This document shows positions 8,183-14,429 of a stretch of 18,607 nt of DNA, piece after piece. The DNA comes from Burkholderiaceae bacterium. GTDB taxonomy: Bacteria > Pseudomonadota > Gammaproteobacteria > Burkholderiales > Burkholderiaceae. The position numbers were made by a program, and so were the translations under genes. Positions within the stretch are counted from its first letter, which is position 1, and every line of letters begins with the position of its first letter. The stretch lies in contig JAKONS010000273.1 in the NCBI GenBank assembly GCA_022701845.1, positions 1-18,607 on the forward strand, written 5' to 3'. The notes beneath the pieces were generated by a model. The model saw nothing but the letters and a program-made list of their open reading frames with translations. It had not been told where the DNA came from and ran no database searches.

Positions 8183-9016
8183 TCAGCGCGGTGGATGGGG
8201 CTGCATCAGCGAAAAATCGCGCTCGAACTTCTGCAGGTGCTGGCCGCCGTCAACCAGCAGGGTGGTGCCGGTGATCGACCGGTTCTCCAGCGCGAAGCGC
8301 ACGGTGGCGGCGACGTCGTCGGGCGTGGAGGAGCGGCCCAGCGGGGACAGCGTGTGCAGCCTTTCGAAGGTCGCGTCGTCGAGCATATGGCTGGTGAGGG
8401 TAAGGCCGGGCGCCACGCCCACCACCCGCAGCCGCGGCGCCAGTGCCAGCGCCAGCATGGTGGTGGCGGCTTCCAGCGCGGCCTTGCTCAGGGTGTAGCT
8501 GAGGAAATCCGGGTTCTGGTTCCACAGCTTCTGGTCGAGCAGATTCACCACCGCGGCCTCGCCCGGGCGGCCGTCGCGCGCGGCGGCGTGGTCGGCCAGC
8601 GCCTGCGCCAGCAGCACCGGCGCGCCGGCGTTGCTGCGCATGTGGCGCTCCAGGCGGGCGAAGCCGAAATCGGCGGCGCTGTCCTGCTCGAACAGCGAGG
8701 CGTTGTTGACCACCGCGTCGAGCCGGCCGAAATGCGACACCACCTGCGGCACCAGGCCGCGCACCGACTGCTCGTCGGCCAGGTCGGCCTCGAAGGCGAA
8801 CGCGGCGGTGGTCGAGCCTGCGGCGGCGTTGCAGTCGCGCACCGTATCGGCCGATTCGGTGCGCGACTTGCGGAAGTGGATCGCCACCCGCCAGCCGCAC
8901 CCGGCCAGCGCCAGCGCGATCTGCCGCCCCAGCCGGCGGCCGGCTCCGGTGACGAGCACGGTGCGCTGGAGCGGGGGCGATGGGGAAGGCGAGGGGGTGG
9001 GGGAGGTATCGGGCAT
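8183..9016 (-). CDS. SDR-family oxidoreductase, pteridine-reductase-like
   Basis: Short-chain dehydrogenase of 277 residues. It carries TGAGRRLG (23-30), fitting the TGxxxRxG cofactor motif of pteridine reductases rather than the general TGxxxGxG. It also has NNAS (104-107) and YTLSK (Tyr174, Lys178). The residue 13 before the tyrosine, normally serine in SDRs, is Asp161, as in the PTR1 catalytic triad Asp-Tyr-Lys. With folB directly downstream, reduction of a dihydropterin or dihydrofolate (FolM/PTR1-like) is the best guess. The ATG at 9016 was chosen because it precedes a short Pro/Ser linker and then the first beta-strand; the frame is open further upstream only because it runs antisense through the methyltransferase gene. 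Substrate not proven. Confidence 0.87.
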   Translation of the reverse strand: MPDTSPTPSPSPSPPLQRTVLVTGAGRRLGRQIALALAGCGWRVAIHFRKSRTESADTVRDCNAAAGSTTAAFAFEADLADEQSVRGLVPQVVSHFGRLDAVVNNASLFEQDSAADFGFARLERHMRSNAGAPVLLAQALADHAAARDGRPGEAAVVNLLDQKLWNQNPDFLSYTLSKAALEAATTMLALALAPRLRVVGVAPGLTLTSHMLDDATFERLHTLSPLGRSSTPDDVAATVRFALENRSITGTTLLVDGGQHLQKFERDFSLMQPHPPR

Positions 9017-9034
9017 CGGGGACAATCCCGGCAA
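9017..9034. promoter_or_regulatory. 18-bp divergent gap between SDR and methyltransferase start codons
   Basis: The two divergent genes start 18 bases apart, too little for two separate promoters. At least one promoter must therefore lie inside the coding sequence of the other gene. GACAAT (9021-9026) on the plus strand resembles a -10 box about 9 bases before the methyltransferase ATG; if used, that transcript would be almost leaderless. No -35 element is convincing. Confidence 0.25.
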
Positions 9035-10195
9035 ATGGCAGCATTTTCCACTGTACCGGCGTCGTCCGACGCCCAAGACCCCACCCCGGACGGGCTGGCG
9101 CGGCTGATCGCCTGCGAGATCGCGGCAGCCGGCGGCTGGATCGGCTTCGATCGTTTCATGGCCCTGGCGCTCTACGCCCCGGGACGCGGCTACTACACCC
9201 GCGGCGCGGCGCAGTTCGGTGCGATGCCGGCGGGCGTGAAGGGCGGCGGCGGCGATTTCGTCACCGCGCCGGAGCTGTCCCCCCTGTTCGGCCGCGCGCT
9301 CGCCGCCCAGGTGGCCGACGCCCTGCAGGCCTGCGGCGGCGCCGAGGTGTGGGAATTCGGGGCCGGCACCGGCGCGCTGGCCGCCCAGCTGCTCGACACC
9401 CTGGGCGACCGGGTGCGGCGCTACACCATCGTCGACCTGTCGGGCACCCTGCGGGCGCGCCAGCAGGCCACGCTGGCCGCGTTCGGCGACCGGGTGCGCT
9501 GGGCCGACACGCTGCCGGCGTCGATCCACGGCGTGGTCGTCGGCAACGAGGTGCTCGACGCGATGCCGGTGCAGCTGCTGGCGCGCATCGGCGGCAGCTG
9601 GCACGAGCGCGGGGTGGTGGTGGCCGCCGATGGCGACAGCGACGGCGGATGCGCCTTCGCCTGGGCCGACCGGCCGACGGCGCTGCGTCCGCCGGTCGAC
9701 ATCGTCGGGCCGCACGACTACCTCACCGAGATCCACCCCCAGGGCCGCGCCTTCGTCGCCACCCTGGCCGACCGGCTGGCCCATGGCGCCGCCTTCCTGA
9801 TCGACTACGGCTTCCCCGAGGCCGAGTACTACCACCCGCAGCGCCACATGGGCACGGTGATGTGCCACCGCGAGCACCGCGCCGACAGCGATCCGCTGGC
9901 CGCCGTGGGCCACAAGGACATCACCGCGCATGTCGATTTCACCGGCGTCGCGCTGGCCGCGCAGGAGGCCGGGCTGGAAGTGCTGGGCTACACCAGCCAG
10001 GCGCACTTCCTCTACAACTGCGGCTTCGCCGCTCTGCTCGAAACCCTGCCGCTGGCCCGGCGCGGGCTGCCGCTGCACCTGGTCAACGAGCACGAGATGG
10101 GCGAATTCTTCAAGGTGATCGCGCTCGGCCGCGGCATGCCGGCCGACTGGATGCCGATCGGTTTTTCCAACGGCGACCGCAGCCACCGGCTGTAG
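9035..10195 (+). CDS. SAM-dependent methyltransferase, MidA/NDUFAF7 family
   Basis: Class I methyltransferase of the family whose mitochondrial member NDUFAF7 methylates an arginine of a complex I subunit; the bacterial target is not established. At 386 residues it is full length. Family segments seen: GWIGFDRFMALALYAPGRGY (34-53), GDFVTAPELSPLFG (73-86), the SAM-binding EFGAGTG (107-113), GNEVLDAMPVQ and the late LIDYGFPEAEYYHPQR segment. The ATG at 9035 lies 18 bases from the divergent SDR start. The plus-strand frame is open well upstream, but that part is antisense to the SDR and folB genes. DUF2905 follows after 10 bases, suggesting cotranscription. Confidence 0.92.
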   Translation: MAAFSTVPASSDAQDPTPDGLARLIACEIAAAGGWIGFDRFMALALYAPGRGYYTRGAAQFGAMPAGVKGGGGDFVTAPELSPLFGRALAAQVADALQACGGAEVWEFGAGTGALAAQLLDTLGDRVRRYTIVDLSGTLRARQQATLAAFGDRVRWADTLPASIHGVVVGNEVLDAMPVQLLARIGGSWHERGVVVAADGDSDGGCAFAWADRPTALRPPVDIVGPHDYLTEIHPQGRAFVATLADRLAHGAAFLIDYGFPEAEYYHPQRHMGTVMCHREHRADSDPLAAVGHKDITAHVDFTGVALAAQEAGLEVLGYTSQAHFLYNCGFAALLETLPLARRGLPLHLVNEHEMGEFFKVIALGRGMPADWMPIGFSNGDRSHRL

Positions 10196-10205
10196 CCACC
10201 TGCCC

Positions 10206-10400
10206 ATGATCCGGCTCTACCTCGTCGTCTTCCTGGTGCTGATCCTGCTGAGCTGGGCGGCGCCCTGGCTGCAGCGTTTCGGCCTCGGGCGTCTGCCCGG
10301 CGATCTGCACTGGCGCTGGAAAGGCCGCGACTGGAGCCTGCCGGTGACCAGCACCATCCTGGCGGGCATGGTTGCCGCCGGCATCGCCAAGCTGCTGTAG
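10206..10400 (+). CDS. DUF2905 family small membrane protein
   Basis: Uncharacterised 64-residue inner-membrane protein. There are two hydrophobic segments (about 3-19 and 47-63) joined by a basic, tryptophan-containing loop with the DUF2905 hallmark LGRLPGDLHW (27-36) and then LPVTSTILAG. It starts 10 bases after the methyltransferase stop codon and is probably cotranscribed with it. The function of the family is unknown to me. Confidence 0.85.
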   Translation: MIRLYLVVFLVLILLSWAAPWLQRFGLGRLPGDLHWRWKGRDWSLPVTSTILAGMVAAGIAKLL

Positions 10401-10499
10401 CGGCCCGCCGCGGCGCGGCCGCGCTGTGCCATCGGCTTACATGCGGCGCGGGAACGCGCTCCTAAACTGTCGCATCAGCCATGAAAGGACCGAAAGCCC
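10401..10499 (+). promoter_or_regulatory. Leader of the ROK kinase gene: GC palindrome, weak promoter, RBS
   Basis: A perfect 12-bp palindrome GCGCGGCCGCGC (10413-10424) sits just after the DUF2905 stop. It has no loop or T-run, so it is not a good terminator. TAAACT (10463-10468) could be a -10 element; TTACAT (10437-10442) resembles a -35 element, but the 20-base spacing is long. The ribosome site AAAGGA (10484-10489), 10 bases before the ATG, is good and supports the kinase start. Confidence 0.3.
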
Positions 10500-11441
10500 A
10501 TGCGTGTTTGCGTCGACATCGGAGGCACCAAAGTCGCGGTCAGCCTCTCGCCGCCCGGTAGCACCGAACTGCTGCATCGCCGCAGCGAGCCGACCGCCAA
10601 GGTGGGCCAGCCGGACGCGGTGGCGCGCCAGATCCTGCGCATGGTCGACGAGGCGTGCGCCGAAGCCGGTGCCGACCCGGCCGCGATGGAACGCGTGGGC
10701 GTGTCGTCCGCCGGCCCCTTCGTACTGAACGCCGGGATGATCGAACTGGCCACGCCCAACATCTGCGGCGGCCTGGCCGGACCGGGCGGCAAGCTGCCCA
10801 ACGACTGGAAAACCGCGCCGATCGAAGCGGTGCTGCGCGAGCGCTTCGCCCATGTGCGGGTGGAAAACGATTGCGTGGCCGCGCTCGAGGCCGAGCGCCG
10901 CTGGGGCGCGTTGCAGGGCATCGACGACTGCGCCTATGTCACCTGGAGCACCGGTGTCGGCATGGGCCTGTGCGTGGGCGGCCGCGTGCTGCGCGGCAAG
11001 AACGGCAATGCCGGCCACGGCGGCCACACCTTCGTCAGCGACGACGACGCCGCCGCGCTGTGCGGCTGCGGCAACCGGGGCGATCTGGAATCGCTGGTGG
11101 CGGGCATCGCCATCGGACGGCGTTTCTCGGGCCGCGGCTATGCGGGAGCGGAAGCCTTGCTGGAGGCCGCGCGCGACGGCCAGGCCGAGGCGGTGGAGAT
11201 CGTCGACGCGCTCTGCGGCACCATGGGCCGCGGGCTCTACAACATCGTGGCGCTGCTCGACCTGAAGCGCATCAGCCTGGGCGGCAGCGTGTTCTGGCAC
11301 CACCGCGATCTGCTGCTGCCGAAACTGCAGGCTTTCGTGTCGGCGCATCTGCCGCCGCTCACCGCGGGTGCCGAGTTGGTGCCGGCCGGGCTGGCCGACA
11401 AGGTAGGCGACTACGCTGCTCTGGCCCTGCTCGACGCGTGA
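10500..11441 (+). CDS. ROK-family sugar kinase (fructokinase/glucokinase-like)
   Basis: Likely phosphorylates a hexose with ATP in the cytosol. The 313-residue protein shows the phosphate-1 motif DIGGTK (6-11), the catalytic Asp124 in VENDCVAALEAE, the second phosphate loop WSTGVGMGLCVGG (149-161) and the ROK signature region GHGGHTF (172-178) followed by CGCGNRGD (188-195). In most ROK proteins the zinc site is one His plus three Cys (CxCGxxGC); here the third Cys position is Asp195. ROK repressors also share this fold, but there is no N-terminal helix-turn-helix here, so it is a kinase. The ATG has a good ribosome site. The exact sugar is not determinable. Confidence 0.9.
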   Translation: MRVCVDIGGTKVAVSLSPPGSTELLHRRSEPTAKVGQPDAVARQILRMVDEACAEAGADPAAMERVGVSSAGPFVLNAGMIELATPNICGGLAGPGGKLPNDWKTAPIEAVLRERFAHVRVENDCVAALEAERRWGALQGIDDCAYVTWSTGVGMGLCVGGRVLRGKNGNAGHGGHTFVSDDDAAALCGCGNRGDLESLVAGIAIGRRFSGRGYAGAEALLEAARDGQAEAVEIVDALCGTMGRGLYNIVALLDLKRISLGGSVFWHHRDLLLPKLQAFVSAHLPPLTAGAELVPAGLADKVGDYAALALLDA

Positions 11442-11447
11442 TCCGCT

Positions 11448-11472
11448 GCCGGCGATCGTGCGTGTCGCCGGC
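11448..11472. terminator. Hairpin between convergent ROK and dolP genes
   Basis: An 8-bp perfect inverted repeat, GCCGGCGA and TCGCCGGC, with a 9-base loop fills most of the 39-base gap between two converging stop codons. It could stop or protect transcripts from both sides. No T-run follows on either strand, so it is not a classical intrinsic terminator. Confidence 0.42.
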
Positions 11473-11480
11473 GTCGGGAA

Positions 11481-12218
11481 TCAGCGCACCGGTGTGACGA
11501 CGGCGCCGCCCTGCGGCGCGGCCGGCGCCGGTGCAGGCGCAGCGGCCGGTGGGGGCGCTGCAGCGGGCGTGCCGGCGGCGGGCGGCTGCTGGCGGCCAAT
11601 CTCGGCGAGTTCCTGCTCGCTGATCAGTTCGTACACCCGCACCACCCGGGTCACGCCCGACACCCCGCGGGCGATTTCCGCGGTGCGGTCGGCTTCGCGC
11701 TGGCTGACCCGGCCCATCAGGTAGACCACGCCGCGCTCGGTGGTCACCTTGAAGGCGTTCGAATAGATGTCCTTCGCGTCGACGAAGCTGGCTTTCACCT
11801 TGGTGGTGATGAGCGTGTCCTGCGAGCGCTGCGACAGGCCGCTGGACGGCATCACGTCGAGTGCGTTGACCACGCCGCGCACGTTCTCGACCCGGGCCAC
11901 GTACTGCTCGACGCGCTCCTTGTCCTGCGCGGTGGGCGCCTCGCCGGTGAGCAGCAGCTGGCGGTTGTAGCTGGTGATGTTCACATGCACCCGGTCGCCG
12001 AAATTGGTGCGCACCGCGCTGGCGGCGCGCTGTTCGATCGATTCGTCCTCCAGCTGGGTGCCGGCGGTGCGGCGGTCGGTCACGACCAGGCCGGTGCCCG
12101 CCACGGCGGCGCCGCCGAGCACCAGCGGAATGCAGCCGCTGAGCGACGAGACGAGGGTGGCGGCGGCCACGAGGGCCAGCGGCAGGCGCAGGGTCGGCAG
12201 GAAGGGTTTCGGGTTCAT
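11481..12218 (-). CDS. dolP: Dual-BON-domain outer-membrane lipoprotein DolP (YraP-like)
   Basis: Lipoprotein that in enterobacteria binds anionic phospholipid at the inner face of the outer membrane and supports envelope integrity. The 245 residues comprise a signal peptide with lipobox LSGC (lipidated Cys29), a linker with TDRRTAGTQLEDESIEQR (47-64) that closely matches DolP, BON domain 1 (about 57-123), BON domain 2 (about 133-198, including ITTKVKASF and KVTTERGVVYLMG) and a proline/alanine-rich tail (209-245) that E. coli DolP, as I recall it, lacks. The ATG at 12218 is one base after the diaA stop (TGA-C-ATG), so translation is probably coupled. The diaA-dolP order is the same as in enterobacteria. 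Confidence 0.88.
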   Translation of the reverse strand: MNPKPFLPTLRLPLALVAAATLVSSLSGCIPLVLGGAAVAGTGLVVTDRRTAGTQLEDESIEQRAASAVRTNFGDRVHVNITSYNRQLLLTGEAPTAQDKERVEQYVARVENVRGVVNALDVMPSSGLSQRSQDTLITTKVKASFVDAKDIYSNAFKVTTERGVVYLMGRVSQREADRTAEIARGVSGVTRVVRVYELISEQELAEIGRQQPPAAGTPAAAPPPAAAPAPAPAAPQGGAVVTPVR

Positions 12219-12219
12219 G

Positions 12220-12813
12220 TCAGGTTTCGGGGTCGCCGAGTAGTTGCGCATCCACGCCGTCGCAGATGCAGTGAATGGCCAGCAGGTGGACCTCGTGCAC
12301 GCGCGCCATGCGGTCGTGCGGCACGCCGATGTGCACGTCGGTCTCGCGCAGCATGCCGGCGATGCGGCCACCGTGGCGGCCGGTCATCGCGACCACGGTC
12401 ATGTCGCGCTCGTGCGCGGCGGCGATGGCGGCGATCACGTTGGCGCAGTTGCCGCCGGGCGACAGGGCCACCAGCACGTCGCCGGCATGGCCCATGGCGC
12501 GCACCTGCCGGGCGAAGACCACACTGTTGTCGGGTTCGAGCCCGCCGACGGTGAGCAGGGCGCCGTCGAGGGTGAGGGACAGGGCGGCGAGCTCGGGTCG
12601 CTCGCGTTCGAAGCCGCCGACGAAGGCCGCGGCCAGGGTCTGGGCCAGGGTGGCCGACGCGCCGTTGCCGCAGGCCAGTGTTTTTCCGCCGCCGGTGACG
12701 CAGGCCACGATGGCGTGCACCGCTTGCGCGATCGGCACACCGAGCGCCTCGGAGGCCTGGTACTTCAGGTCGGCGCTGTCGATGAAGTGCTGCTGGATGC
12801 GGTGTTCGAGCAT
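12220..12813 (-). CDS. diaA: SIS-domain protein DiaA (DnaA initiator-associating factor)
   Basis: Sugar-isomerase-fold protein that in E. coli forms tetramers, binds DnaA and promotes timely replication initiation. The 197 residues cover one SIS domain: GNGASA (49-54), then DGALLTVGGLEPDNSVVFARQ, ALSPGGNCANV (116-126) and HEVHLLAIHCICD (173-185). The phosphoheptose isomerase GmhA is the close relative. Its catalytic Glu, in the HFAAEL segment after GNGGSA, corresponds to Ala63 here (TLAAAF), so isomerase activity is unlikely and DiaA fits better. Neighbour dolP supports this. A minus-strand TATCAT lies about 9 bases before the ATG. Confidence 0.85.
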   Translation of the reverse strand: MLEHRIQQHFIDSADLKYQASEALGVPIAQAVHAIVACVTGGGKTLACGNGASATLAQTLAAAFVGGFERERPELAALSLTLDGALLTVGGLEPDNSVVFARQVRAMGHAGDVLVALSPGGNCANVIAAIAAAHERDMTVVAMTGRHGGRIAGMLRETDVHIGVPHDRMARVHEVHLLAIHCICDGVDAQLLGDPET

Positions 12814-12821
12814 GGGCCGCG

Positions 12822-12827
12822 ATGATA
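12822..12827 (-). promoter_or_regulatory. Possible -10 element of diaA-dolP
   Basis: TATCAT (minus strand) within GTTATCATCG is a good -10 match, but it lies only 8 bases before the diaA ATG. A T-rich TTTTCC about 18 bases upstream could act as a poor -35 element. If used, the diaA message would be nearly leaderless; no Shine-Dalgarno sequence is visible before the ATG, which is consistent with that. Confidence 0.33.
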
Positions 12828-12858
12828 ACGGCGCAGGAATTCCCGGGAAAACGAACGC

Positions 12859-12881
12859 CGGCAGCCAGCGCGCTGCTGCCG
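12859..12881 (-). terminator. Hairpin after the 99-residue protein gene
   Basis: A 7-bp stem CGGCAGC/GCTGCCG with a 9-base loop begins a few bases past the stop codon at 12887. On the minus strand it is followed by GCGTTCGTTTT, a weak T-rich tail. It could be a poor intrinsic terminator separating this gene from diaA. Confidence 0.33.
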
Positions 12882-12886
12882 CGCGC

Positions 12887-13186
12887 CTACTTTTTGGGCA
12901 ATGGCTGCCATTCGGTCAGGTCGACGTTGACCGACACCACGCCGGCCTGCCGCAGCATGCCCAGGCCGGACCGCGGATTGACGAAGGAGCGCGGCTGCGG
13001 CCCGCGCACCCGGGCCAGCATGTGGTCCTGGCCGCTCTTGGTGGCGATCCGGACCACGAAGCAGTCGCCCTGCGCCCGCAGGGTGACGCCCTCGACGCCG
13101 CCGGAATCGACCGCGGCGCGCAGCTGTTCGAGGTTCATGCTGGGAAGCGGGGTGGAGACGGCGAGGGGTCGAATGGAGTGGGACAT
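12887..13186 (-). CDS. Conserved-looking small protein of unknown function (99 residues)
   Basis: I do not recognise this protein with confidence. It is a small soluble, mixed alpha/beta-looking product: helix MNLEQLRAAVDSGG, a strand pair GVTLRAQGDCFVVRIATKSG, a basic segment LARVRGPQPRSFVNP and a C-terminal VSVNVDLTEWQP strand. No signal peptide or membrane segment is seen. The pattern is faintly like short proteins annotated as ParC-type partition-associated in proteobacteria, but that is from memory and weak. The ATG at 13186 is backed by the ribosome site AGAAAAGG (complement of 13191-13198), 4 bases upstream; an internal ATG at 13138 has none. Codon usage and GC resemble the neighbours, so it looks like a real gene. 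Confidence 0.7.
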   Translation of the reverse strand: MSHSIRPLAVSTPLPSMNLEQLRAAVDSGGVEGVTLRAQGDCFVVRIATKSGQDHMLARVRGPQPRSFVNPRSGLGMLRQAGVVSVNVDLTEWQPLPKK

Positions 13187-13261
13187 GGGGCCTTTTCTGC
13201 GCTGAGCGGGTGTGAATGCGTCACCGATCCTAGAAAAAAGCCTTCCGAACGCGCGTACTTT

Positions 13262-13290
13262 GCGACGAACCCCCGGTTTCCAGCGACGAA
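13262..13290. repeat. Direct repeat GCGACGAA, two copies 21 bp apart
   Basis: GCGACGAA occurs at 13262-13269 and 13283-13290 in the 115-base gap between the AEC permease gene and the small-protein gene. The 21-base centre spacing equals two DNA turns, which would put both copies on the same face. Possible protein-binding site for the small-protein gene; chance is not excluded. Confidence 0.3.
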
Positions 13291-13301
13291 GCCCGGCCGA
13301 A

Positions 13302-14267
13302 TCAGGGCAAGACCAGCAACACCGCCGCGGAAAAGGTGCCGAACGCGAGCACCGTCGACACCATGATGATGCGTGCGATGCGCCCGTTGTGGGCGCCGAA
13401 GCGCTCGGCCAGCACCGCCACGTTGCTGGCCGCCGGCAAGGCCGCCACCAGCAGCAGCGCGGCGCGGGTGGCGGGTGCGAGCGGATGGCCGAGGGCCGCG
13501 GCCATCGCCGCTCCGCCGAGCACCAGCAGCGGGTGCAGCAGCAGCTTGGCCAGCGCCAGCGGCAGGTAGGCGGGCCAGGCGACCGGGGCGTCGTGGCCCA
13601 TCTGCGAGCGCGCCAGCACCGCGCCGATGGTGAACAGCGCCACCGGCGGCGCGGCGGCGCCCAGCAGGGCCACGGTGCGGTCGACCGGCGCCGGCGGCAT
13701 CCACCCGAAGGCCGACGCCAGCCCGCCCAGCACCATCGACCACGGCAGCGGATTGACCGCCATGCCGCGCAGCGCCTGGCGCAGGGCCGCGGAGATGCCG
13801 TGCGCGCCGGCGCTGTCCAGGCGCGACAGGGCGATGCACAGCGAACTGGTGATCACCATGTCGATCGCGATGGCCTGCACCACCGGCCCGGCGGCGGCCG
13901 CGCCGAGCAGGGCGCCGATCAGCGGCACGCCCATGAAGCCGGTGTTGGGAAAGGCGGTGACCAGCGCGCCGAAGGCCGCGTCGTTCCAGCCCCAGCCGCC
14001 GCGCCGTGCGAACAGCGCCGCCAGCGCCACCATCGCCAGCGCCGCTCCCAGGTAGACGGCGGCCGAGCGCGGGTCGAGCAGCTGCGCCAGCGGTGCGCTG
14101 GCGCCGAAGCGGAACAGCATGCAGGGCAAGGCGAAATACAGCACGAAGGTGTTGAGCCCGGGAATGGCCGCCACCGGCAGCAGGCCGCGGCGGGTGGCCA
14201 GGTAGCCGATCAGGACCAGCGCGAAAAACGGGAAGGTGACGGCGAAAACGGCGGAAACGGAGGACAC
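13302..14267 (-). CDS. AEC (auxin efflux carrier) family transporter
   Basis: Inner-membrane secondary transporter of 321 residues with about ten hydrophobic segments, the family's usual size. The N-terminus (VFAVTFPFFALVLIGYLATRRG), the LNTFVLYFALPCMLF segment and the FGAHNGRIARIIMVSTVLAF end match the Mem_trans/AEC pattern of two five-helix halves. Bacterial members export or import dicarboxylates such as malate and malonate; the substrate here is not evident. The start is a GTG at 14267, the only sensible one before the first helix. It is divergent from rep and 115 bases upstream of the small-protein gene on the same strand. Confidence 0.92.
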   Translation of the reverse strand: MSSVSAVFAVTFPFFALVLIGYLATRRGLLPVAAIPGLNTFVLYFALPCMLFRFGASAPLAQLLDPRSAAVYLGAALAMVALAALFARRGGWGWNDAAFGALVTAFPNTGFMGVPLIGALLGAAAAGPVVQAIAIDMVITSSLCIALSRLDSAGAHGISAALRQALRGMAVNPLPWSMVLGGLASAFGWMPPAPVDRTVALLGAAAPPVALFTIGAVLARSQMGHDAPVAWPAYLPLALAKLLLHPLLVLGGAAMAAALGHPLAPATRAALLLVAALPAASNVAVLAERFGAHNGRIARIIMVSTVLAFGTFSAAVLLVLP

Positions 14268-14429
14268 GGGCGCGAATATCCGGCAGGGGCGGTGCCGGTA
14301 TCATCACCCGCCGGCCCGCCTTCGCGCAGGCCCCCTGCCCCCCGGCCCCCGCGGCCGTCTCGGTTTTCTCCCCCCTTCCGCCCTTTTTCCTTCTCCGCGC
14401 GTCAGCGCTCCAACGCCGTCTCTATCGCG
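14268..14429 (+). promoter_or_regulatory. Divergent AEC/rep intergenic region with pyrimidine-rich rep leader
   Basis: The longest gap of the window (162 bases). On the plus strand TATCAT (14299-14304) could be a -10 element for rep, without a clear -35 element. From about 14330 the future rep leader is extremely C/T-rich: 14364-14396 holds one purine in 33 bases. Such C-rich, G-poor RNA is what Rho utilisation sites look like. No Shine-Dalgarno sequence precedes the rep ATG (CTCTATCGCG), so S1-assisted or leaderless-like initiation is possible. Confidence 0.4.

Noticed and set aside
7544..9034. Long plus-strand N-terminal extension of the methyltransferase
   Set aside because: This part is antisense to folB and the SDR gene and has no domain. 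The family N-terminus fits the ATG at 9035.
9017..10207. Upstream continuation of the SDR frame through the methyltransferase gene
   Set aside because: Open only because of GC-rich codon use. The SDR similarity starts just after the ATG at 9016.
13212..14429. Long N-terminal extension of Rep
   Set aside because: Antisense to the AEC permease. Rep proteins begin a few residues before the Q-motif, as with the ATG at 14430.
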